Translations under genes and position numbers: made by a program
Source: Tieghemiomyces parasiticus
Lineage: Eukaryota > Kickxellomycota > Dimargaritomycetes > Dimargaritales > Dimargaritaceae
Length of the DNA: 18,285 nucleotides
Direction: 5' to 3'
Assembly: GCA_027575765.1 (NCBI GenBank)
Contig: JANBPT010000948.1
Location: 1 to 18,285, forward strand
The notes under the pieces: model-generated
The model's input: only the letters and a program-made list of their open reading frames with translations
Databases searched by the model: none
Told to the model about the DNA's origin: nothing
Shown here: positions 6,898-16,300 of the stretch, one piece after another
How positions within the stretch are numbered: position 1 is the stretch's first letter
Layout: each line of letters starts with the position of its first letter

Positions 6898-9800
6898 ATG
6901 AGTAATAGCATCACCGTCGCTGTCCGGTGTCGGCCTCTCAACACCCGAGGTAAGTCGGTTTTCTCAATGCGTATTGACCGGCTGGGGTTATTCTCGGGGC
7001 CGTGTACTTCCACGGCGTTCACTTGGACGCCGAGACCGCAATCGCCGCACCTATCCCGCATACACGGCCATCGGGCTGTAAATGTCCCCACTGTCAGCCT
7101 GGTGCCCTAGTCCTTACCATAATCCATGAAGCCATCACTTTTTGCCCAACCGCACTCCTTTCCTGGTGGTAGAGAAGACCCGCGGGGCCGTGGGTCTCAT
7201 CCGCATGGAGGGTAACCAAACCATCATTACCAAGCCGCTGGACTCCAAGGTCAAGCCTGACCCCAACGCCAAGCCTGACCCGCACGCCACCAAGACCTTC
7301 GCCTTTGACTACTCGTACTGGTCCGCCGATAAGGACGCTCCTAATTACACTTCACAGCAGGACGTGTTCAACGACCTGGGCCAGCAGCTCCTCGACCACG
7401 CCTTTGCAGGCTATAATACGTGCATCTTCGCCTGTAAGTCGGACCTTCAGGTGCCGCTGATGTATATCAATCATTGTCCCGGCAGCGGGTACGGCCAGGC
7501 CTAAACCTCAATTTTGTTGCTCGCGCTGCACCCATACTAACCACCTCAAGTAACTGGATTACACCCTGCCCCTGACCTATTGACCTCTTCACTCCGACCC
7601 AGACGGCCAAACCGGTAGCGGTAAATCCTACACGATGGTAAGTAACTCCGACAACCGACTGCACTGCGCTTCAGCACTGCCAGCACACACACACCCTGTC
7701 TTCCGCCCGGCCTGACCTCAACCTCCTCCACCTCCTCCCCCCCCCCCATTTCACCCATCTATCCTGCCCCTAAACCAGGTAGGCTATGGTGAGGACCGTG
7801 GCCTCACCCCTCTGACATGCGGGGCCCTATTCGATCGCATCAACGCCAGTGATGACCCTCACCTCAAGTTCAATGTGGAGGTGTCCTATATTGAAATTTA
7901 CTGCGAGAAGGTGCGTGATCTGCTGAATCCCAACAGCAAGGGGAACCTCAAGGTGCGCGAGCACCCGTCCCTGGGGCCCTACGTCGAAGATCTGTCTAAG
8001 CTGGTCGTGGGCTCGCACAAGGACATTGAGGACCTCATGGATGCCGGCAACAAGGCCCGTACGGTGGCGGCCACTCAAATGAACGCCACCTCGAGTCGGT
8101 CCCACGCCGTGTTCACCATAATCCTCACCCAGATCCGACATGACGTAGAGACCAACCTAACCACAGAGAAGGTGTCACGCATCAGCCTGGTAGATCTGGC
8201 AGGCAGCGAACGCGCCAACTCCACAGGTGCCACCGGCACTCGGCTCAAGGAAGGTGCCAACATCAACAAGTCGCTCACCACGTTGGGTAAGGTCATCTCG
8301 GCGCTGGCCGACCAGGCCACCCTGGGCAAGAAGGCCAAGGACGCCTTCGTACCTTACCGCGACTCGGTGCTCACCTGGCTGCTCAAGGATTCCCTAGGCG
8401 GTAACTCGCGCACAGCCATGGTGGCCGCCATCTCGCCAGCGGACTACGAGGAGACCCTGAGCACCCTGCGCTACGCCGACCGCGCCAAGCGCATTGTCAA
8501 CAAGGCCGTGGTCAACGAGGATCCTAACGCACGCCTGATCCGCGAACTCAAGGACGAACTCTCCCAGTTGCGTGTGAAGCTGGCCGTGTTCGACCCGCTC
8601 AGCGCGGGCGTTCGGCCCGACGGAACGGCCATCACCGAGGAGGAGAAGCAGGTCCTGCTCAGCAGCGCGGCCGAGGGGGGTGGGCCCAGCAGCACAGGTG
8701 GGGCCTTCCCGCTGGCCCTGAGCAGCCCAGCCTACGCCATCAAGGAGCAGCTCCAGGCGTCCGAAAAGCTCATGACAGAGCTAAACCAGACCTGGGAGCA
8801 GAAGCTCCGCAAGACGCAGGAGATACAGCAGGAGCGTGAAAAAGTCCTGGAGGACTTGGGCATTTCACTGGACCAAGAGACGGTCGGCCTACACACCCCC
8901 AAGCGGGTACCCCACTTGGTGAACCTGAACGAGGACCCGCTCATGTCGGAGTGTCTCATCTACAACCTCAAACCCGGATTGACCCACGTGGGGCGCTGGG
9001 CTCCGCTCGCCCCTCAGGCGAACCGTGCTGGTGATGAAGGAGGTGAAGTCACTGGCGACGCGGATGCCTCAAAGGCGGGAGTGCCCACCTCGGCCCCGGA
9101 GATCAAACTGACCGGTAAAGTGATTCGCGACCACCACTGCCATTTTGAGAACCAAGACGACACCGTCACCCTGTATCCGCAACCTGGCGCCCTAGTCTTG
9201 GTCAACGGCCGCCGCCTCGAAGGCCCGAAACGTCTACGCAGCGGCTACCGCCTTATCATCGGGGACAACCACGTCTTCCGCTTCAACCACCCCGAGGAGG
9301 TGCGCCGCGAGCGCAGTCAGCAGGCTGCCCACGCGCCGCCCCCGCCGCTCACTACTGACCACCCGGAGGATGGTGTGGGGAACGAGGCCGAGGATGACTT
9401 GGCCGATCTGCCCCGGCGCCCGGCCTCCCCCACTGAGACCATCTTCTCGCTCACCTCCGAGATGGTGGACTGGAACTACGCGTGGCGCGAAGCCGGCCTG
9501 GGCGGGTCCACAATTCAGGATACCTTGTCCCGCGGACTCAGCGACCTAGGCTCCCGCCCAGCTTCCCGGCTCCAAGCCCCTATGGGACCTGATTCGCCAC
9601 ACTCGGACGACGACCCACTGGGTGTCGGCGGGTACTCGGTTAGTCGCCGTGGATCCAGTCCGGCCTCTCACCGCCTGCTGCTGGGACTGGCGGGGGCTGC
9701 TGGTGAGGACGGTGGGGGCTCCCCGTTCGGCTACGAGGAGAAGCTGCGCCTGTGGCAGGAGTCCAACGCCGCGGCCCTTGACCGACCCGACGATTTGCCA

Positions 9801-12800
9801 GCGCCCTACCGTGACGCTGTGGCCGACATGCAGCGCCAGCTGGACGCACAGCGCGACCAGTATGAGCAGCGCATGCGCAGCCTGACCATCGCCCACGACA
9901 AATTCCTCGAATTTGTGCCTCACACCGCATTTAGCGAGGCCCAGCGTCGCCGCCTGGGCCCAGTGGTGAACCGCTGGCGCACCACCCGCGCCATGCGCAT
10001 GGCCAAACATCTCCTGCGCCACGCCGTCCTGTTGAAGGAGGCCAACGTCGCCGCCCAGGAGCTGGGCCGCCGCGTGACCTACCAGTTTACCGCTGTGGAT
10101 CGGCCCGCCGCCAATGGTCTCTATGTGCCCGTACGACCTTACTCATACTGGGATGCCTCCGCCCACGACCTCCCGGCCTTCGCCCTGGAGAACGGCGGGG
10201 CCGACACAGCCGTGTCTGGTCTAGTCGGGGCCCTAGCCGATGATAGCGACGACGGGGAAGATACTGGACTACCTGGAACCGACCGCCCAACCATTGCGGT
10301 GCGTGTAACCGACCGTGCCCACGGTGCTGTCTACCTGTGGGGCTGGGACCAGTTCACAGTCCAACTGCAGCGCATGCGCGACCTGGCCACCTACGCCGAC
10401 CGGCCAGCCTATCTCCAACACTTGGCGCACCGCGACCCCTTCTACCACGACCCCGCCCTTCGCTTCTCTTACTTGGGCGCCGCCACGGTAACCCTGGCCC
10501 CAGTGGCCGCCCTCCTTCCGACCGCCGAGTTTCGCTGCGCTGTACTGTGCCCTTACACGGGCCGCACAATCGGCTACGTCCGTGGGGTTCTAAAGTGCCG
10601 GCCCGAACGCGCGCAGGACGAGGGGGCCCGTGTCGCTCACTGGTCCGGCCGTCGCGGGACCTGGACCAGCGTCGACACGGCGCCTTTCCCGGAATTGCCG
10701 GCTGAGGTGCAGAATGGGGCGCCTCAGCTGACGGCAGCGACCACACACATCACGCGGGGCGAAGCTGAGATGGAAATCGCGGATGCCGCTGTCGTGGATC
10801 CCGACAGCGACCTCCCTCTGGGTCGCACCCTGTGCCCCATTGATCAGCTGGCAGGACAGTGGGTACGGGTGGAACTGACCATAACCGAGGTGACCGGCAT
10901 CTCCGAGGCTAACTGTACTGACCTCCACTGCCAGTTTCGCCGGATCGACCTCCTGCCGCTACTACAATTGGCAGCTACTGCTCGACAGTACGCACCTCCC
11001 AGTGCTGATGAATCCACCGTAGGCACTGTACTACCCACCCTGGCCGACCCGACCCCGGACGTGGCCTCATCGGCCGCTGTGTTCGCCGCCCCACCCGCTA
11101 GTGGCTTTGGCGATCGGCCGGCCCCCATGCAGCTCACCCGCACGTTCGCCTTCCCTGTGCTCCCACGGACCGCTGCGGAGCGGCTGCGGGCCGCAACCGT
11201 CCACATCGAGGTTTACGGCCGCGTCCAGTCCCATGTACTGGACAATTGGACGACCTGGGACGCTGCTGAGGAAGTCCGGGCCAAGGCTGTATCCGGCCCC
11301 AGTGCGGACGAGGGGCGCGAAACCCACCCACTGATGGGCCCGCCACCCCCATCCAGATGCACCCTGACGTCCAGCAGCCGATCTTCCCGCACCAACCTCC
11401 GGACTCCCCTGACGTTGTCGCCCACCGCCTCGGGCGCCGCGAGCCCGCCCTCCTCGGCCCCGGCCCCGGCCCCGCCGCCACGCGGCCACACCTGCGAGAT
11501 GGTGGTGTCAGAACAACACGAAGTGGTGGCCTGGGCGCAGATTTGTGAGCTCGGGCCGGATGGAACCTACTCGCCCGTGCCCTTCTTGGACCCTACGGGG
11601 CCAACTGACCCGGGCGCTTTTGTGATCCACCAAGGTATCCAGCGACGCATCATCCTGACGCTGGGCCACTCCTCGGGCCGCCAGCTCGAGTGGGGTAAGA
11701 TTTCTGAGATGGCGGCCGGCAAGGTGCGGCTACTGGACGCCAAGGGCCGATTCACGCTGGACACCAGTGCGGATGGAACCAAGGCTGTGGCCATGCTGCC
11801 GCTAAGCGTGCTCCCGGCCACCCGTCGCGTGGAGTATCGCCCTGATGGTAACAGTTATCTGCAGACCCAGGCTTCCTGGGATAGCTCAATTCACGAGTGT
11901 CAGTACCTCAACCGCATTACCCCCAAGAAGCACACCGTCCTGGTTACCGTCGGATGGACCCTGGACCTGCCCCAGTGCACTGCCCCGTTGACTTTCCAAA
12001 TGGATGTGGCCGTACAGGTCGCTGGCCGCGACCACCTCCGATTAGGCCGGCCGTCCTTCGTCAGCGTCCTGGCCCCCGGTGCCGGTGGGTCCAACGCCAG
12101 TAATCTGGCAGCCACCCCGCCCACAGGCGGAGCCAAGCGCCTCGCCAGCTTCTTTACCTCACCATTTAGCACTCCAAACGGCCCGCCAACTGCCGCTCCC
12201 ACCTTTCCCCACGGCGCGGGGTCCACTGGTGCCGACCGCTCCCCGCTAAACCGCCAACCCAGCATGGCCAAGTCGTTGAGCACCGGCTCCCCGACCCGAC
12301 CGGCGGGCGCTAGCGGCCATCGGTCCACTTCGCCTCCGCCACCCTTCGCCTTTAAGGACGAGGACGCCGACCAGGATGGTGGGGACCCACTGCAGCAGTT
12401 CCTATCTCGAGTGGCGTGTATCTTTGAGCTCACCTTAACCCCAATCGTCACCTTAGACGTGGGCGAGTTGTGGAGGATGAACACCGCCTCGCAGTACGTG
12501 CGCGGGCAAGAGACCCTTACCGCCGGCGCCCAGCCCCGTGGGGTGTCCCTGTTGGCCACTTTTCAGGCCGCTCGCCACCGCGCCATCTGGCACCGCTTGG
12601 TTGAACGCACCCGCACCGACCTACGTATCCGGTCCGTACTCGGGCGTGACCCCCACTCTGTGGACTTGGCTCGGGCGCCGAGCTCTCACCACCCGCCTGC
12701 AGATGTCGGCACTAACCCCGCTACGAACCTTACCGACAGCCATAGAGATGAAACTGTTAACACGACCCCATTGGAATTGTCTGACCGTGAACGTTCCTTG

Positions 12801-13352
12801 GCCGAACACGTGCTGGCGAGTTGGCAACATGTACGCCAGCTCCGGCAAGGCCCACCGGCCATCCTGGATGCCCCGCCCACCCCGGGTGCCAACGCGGGCC
12901 AATCAACCAACCGCCGTTCGAAATCCAAAAGGGATGGAAATGATGCCGCAGCTGAATCGGCAACACTTAAGCCGCGCATGGAAGGCCGAGTGCACACTGT
13001 CCACAAACGGGCGCAGCCCATGAAACGCGGACACCTTTACATGCCTATCAACGCCGAGGACACATGGACCAAACGCTGGTTCGTTCTGCACCGGCCCTCA
13101 TATCTATACGTGTACGCCTCGGAAGCCGAGACCCACCTCGTCACCGTCGTGAACCTGGCAGCCGCCCGGGTGGACTATAATGAGGCCCTTGAGAATTTGT
13201 TACAGCGGCCTAATATATTCGCCCTCTACGCCCGTAACAACGCCTACCTCCTCCAGGCCGCATCCCGTGCCGAAATGACGGAGTGGATGCGGCTTCTGGA
13301 TGAGTGGTACCCGGTGCTTCAAGAGTCAGCAGGCAACGCCACGCCACGCTAA
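6898..13352 (+). CDS. Kinesin-3 motor protein (Unc-104/KIF1 family), 1973 residues
   Basis: Exons 6898-6949, 7173-7433, 7603-7637 and 7779-13352. Kinesin-3 walks to microtubule plus ends carrying vesicles or endosomes. Motor (about 1-360): AVRCRP at 8-13 (usually VRVRP), P-loop GQTGSGKS 106-113, switch I NATSSRSH 218-225, switch II DLAGSER 255-261, [10 protein letters not shown] 309-318. Then a neck coil 366-384, coiled coil 438-477, FHA domain about 494-621 with an extra segment at 523-558, [11 protein letters not shown] near 679-689, a short coil 798-819, KIF1B-type region about 845-890, and DUF3694 from about 954. Conserved tail blocks follow: [10 protein letters not shown] (1364 on), HQGIQRR (1400 on), ASWDSS (1481 on), FELTLTP...LWRMNTA (1665 on). 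A PH domain at about 1864-1967 should bind phosphoinositides on cargo membranes. Ser/Pro/Ala-rich linkers lie near 1300-1345, 1545-1650 and 1740-1860, making it longer than the 1600-1750 I expect for the family. All catalytic motifs are intact. Confidence 0.96.
6950..7172 (+). other. Kinesin intron 1 (223 nt, phase 1)
   Basis: It starts GTAAGT and ends GGTAG. It splits a Glu codon (G at 6949, AG at 7173-7174), rebuilding RPLNTRE-KTRGAV, which matches the RPFNxRE start of kinesin-3 motors. The frame stops inside the intron at about 7110 if it is retained. The branch site is not obvious. AGAG at 7171-7174 offers a second AG two bases downstream, but it would break the frame. Confidence 0.92.
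7434..7602 (+). other. Kinesin intron 2 (169 nt, phase 1)
   Basis: It starts GTAAGT and ends CCCAG. It splits the Tyr codon of the [10 protein letters not shown] motif (T at 7433, AC at 7603-7604). TACTAAC at 7535-7541 is a perfect match to the yeast branch-site consensus, 62 nt from the acceptor. An in-frame stop at 7502-7504 would end translation if the intron were retained. Confidence 0.93.
7638..7778 (+). other. Kinesin intron 3 (141 nt, phase 0)
   Basis: It starts GTAAGT directly after the ATG codon of SYTM and ends ACCAG, joining to GTA GGC TAT (VGY). It contains a C11 run at 7737-7747 that serves as part of the pyrimidine tract. CTGAC at 7712-7716 is a branch candidate 63 nt from the acceptor. 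The retained frame reaches a stop within the intron. The acceptor is followed at once by GTAGG, which itself resembles a donor. Confidence 0.92.
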
Positions 13353-16300
13353 ACCTACTCCATTGCCTGGCGCGTGGCTCCGGGCGCTCAAACGTCACAG
13401 AATGAATCGGCCTATTTTTTTTTACCTCACCGGCGGGCATTGACACAAGACTTTCCACCCGTACAACATGGTATCGTATTATTAGATCTACAGATCAATC
13501 CATATCTTCCCCCCTCTGAAACCCTCTACCCTACCTTACTACTCACGAGCCCATTCCCCACCTGGAACTGCCATCGTTGCCTGTCCATCCCTATCTCCCA
13601 TAGGGCCAACGACTCATCCTCTTTTATGTCGACAGGCACTACACTCTAATACACCATGTCATCCACCGTGTTTTTGACATGAACGGAATCCTAGTAGACG
13701 GGGCACGAGTTTTCATCGGTAAATATACTGAGAGACTGCTTACCTCACCCCCTCGTCTGGGCTATAATGGCCAACCATTCCCATAGCCATCCTGCTACCT
13801 CCCCCCCCCCTCTATCCTGTACCTGTACCTGTCGGTCTGTTCACAGATTGACCACGGTTTGGCGTGCTCTCTGATAAACAGACGGCAAGTCACTGCCCTT
13901 GGCACCTCACTGGCCAGTAGAAACCCTGGACGGGATCATTTTCAAAGGTGCAAATTAGGGTTGACCGCCCTCCCTACCCAGGTTTCTGACCATCAGTAAT
14001 GGTGTCCAACAACACATTCACCACTAACCGACGTGGTAGTCACTCTCATCCCCCCTCACCTTTTTTTTACTCCGTCCCCCTCATTCTGGCCAAGCCCTAT
14101 GCTGCGAAGAATTTTCCTTTTTAAGATTAGGTAGGTCCCACGGCTACCAGAGTAGGATTAGCTTTGCGGAGTTTGAAATTGCTGCGAGGTCAAGAGGAAG
14201 GCAAGGGAGATCAGCCCGGGTATGCAGGAGTCCACAATGTGAACAGTGAGGTACAGGCTGGCTAGGCAGGAGAGGGAAGTAAAGGTAGGGAACCCCATGA
14301 GTCATTTGGCCTCCTTTTCTCCAACTCGAGCTGCGGTACCGGGCAGCTGGTGGTAGTGGCACCAGCCGCCGCCATCTACCCGATGATGACGGAGGAGGAA
14401 AGTGAAAAGTTACAGCTATAAGAGCGGTTCAAGTAAGAAGTTCGTGACTACTCAAGAATGCACTTGATATGTCAAAAAATAGAGTCATTGTCGACCGGTC
14501 TGAGTAATAGGCGACGGCACTTTGGGAGTACTTGTGGTAAGCTGATTGTGTTAGAGAACCGCACGCGGAAAGGTGAGGTCCGCGGGTTCGGGGTTGGATT
14601 AACCCACTCCATGGCGCTCAGTCTACGTCTCCAGCCCGCTTCATATACTTTAGGGGCGGGCTATTCTCCATAGTAATCCTACCCCCAGCCTGTTGCATTG
14701 AATGTAGTACCTAAGGCCACCACACCGAAAATGGCCTCAACCATGATGTGTGTGGTCAATAGTGCAAGGATAAATCAGCCAGGCTGAGCGTTCGTCTCTG
14801 GTCGCAGCCATAGACCGGACCTACCCTTTTCTCAGATCACCTCTAGAGGTGCCACAGTCCCTGGCCTCGGATATCTCTCACTGACCCTCATTGCCTTGGG
14901 AAGTTTGAAGTTGTGAAGGAAGGCCAATAACCTCGATCGGGATGGCGCCGTGGGTCTGTGTTCTAAGCGTCCATAGACTGTCCAAACCAGCGCCATAGAT
15001 TTAGCTTTAGGCTAGCATGGATTACTATACTCGCGCCTCCTCACTTGGCGTTTTATAAAGGAAAGGGGTTATAAGCCACTTTTTCTACCTCATTGATGTA
15101 ACACCTGGCCATTTCCCAGCTCTGCGCCGCCGACCGTCCAAGCGAACCTCCCTTGGTCACGATCTATAACGCTAATATTAAGAACCAAGCAAAGTAGGTG
15201 CGCACAACTATCCCGTATGCTGTGGAAGCTGAAGTCCGTATTTTTTTTCTCCCAGTGCAAGCCACCAAGGTATATTCCGAGTGAGGAACCGTATACCTGC
15301 CGGGATGGAACGGCGCTAGTTTCAGTCATCGCACGGGGGATCATGGTGCATGTTGCAAGGAGACACTGTCAAGCGTCTGTAACCCGACGCTTTTCAATGA
15401 AGCAGGTTTCTCATTCATACATATTCATATGTACAAGAAAACTGGTGCTCGAACGATCCACGCCTTTCATTAACCTATTTGTGGAGGGAATGGTAGACAG
15501 CGAGATGAGGGTAGGTTGGATTAACCACCCATTCACTCTATTACCCAACATTCAGCAACCCACACCCCGCCCTTCGGACTAGCCCTTAATTAAGTGGAAT
15601 ACACAAGCTGCAGGCACGGCGTTTTCCGCCCCCTCCCCCACAGGTTACCAGATGGGCTAGATCAAGTAAGTTGCTTCGCTCTGTCGCATCGACCGGAACC
15701 CAAAAGATTGCCATCGTGTGTGCAGTGCATAAGGGGGGAATATTTAAAACTGCGATGAAACTCCTTGCCGAGGGGGCTGCGGGTTTTATCCAAGGGAGTG
15801 GGAGTGCCAGAGATGCTTAGAGTTTCGACTCAAAACACTGGGAAAAGTGGCATGGGCATGGAATATGATTATAGAGGTCTTGGTTCCTCTCCTACTACTT
15901 GCTATGGCGGTACCGAGGCTAAAAGGGGAGGGGGTTGCTCTGCGTAAGACAACTTACTGGCTGGCTTTTGCCATCGACACTTGAAGACGTCAGAGGGATA
16001 TGGAGGAGGGGGCAGATGGGTCACCAATGCAATAATTAGATTAGTTTAGATTCATAATTGAGGGACCAGCCTCTGACACCTTCACAGAGCTGAGAACGAT
16101 TCCCAGCCACCTCGACGACAATAGTCCACGGATTCTTATTCTGCAAGTGGAAGACTAGGCAAGCTCTAATAATTACCCCATTCCGCCTGCCCAACCTTCT
16201 CACGGCGCTTTAGTACTGATGTGATCCCCTGAAACTTGAGGCAGCCGGTGCCAGTTGGGCGAGGCGGGAATGTGTACGCATGACCGCTCCAAGAGGGAGG

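Noticed and set aside
9546..12559. Long antisense and alternate-frame open frames inside the kinesin (for example 11900-12559 minus)
   Set aside because: These are shadows of a GC-rich coding exon; the + strand frame carries all the conserved kinesin-3 motifs.
14838..14851. Perfect 14-bp palindrome CACCTCTAGAGGTG
   Set aside because: About one perfect 14-bp palindrome is expected by chance in 18 kb, and no gene lies next to it. The 12-bp palindrome at 1772-1783 is even less remarkable.
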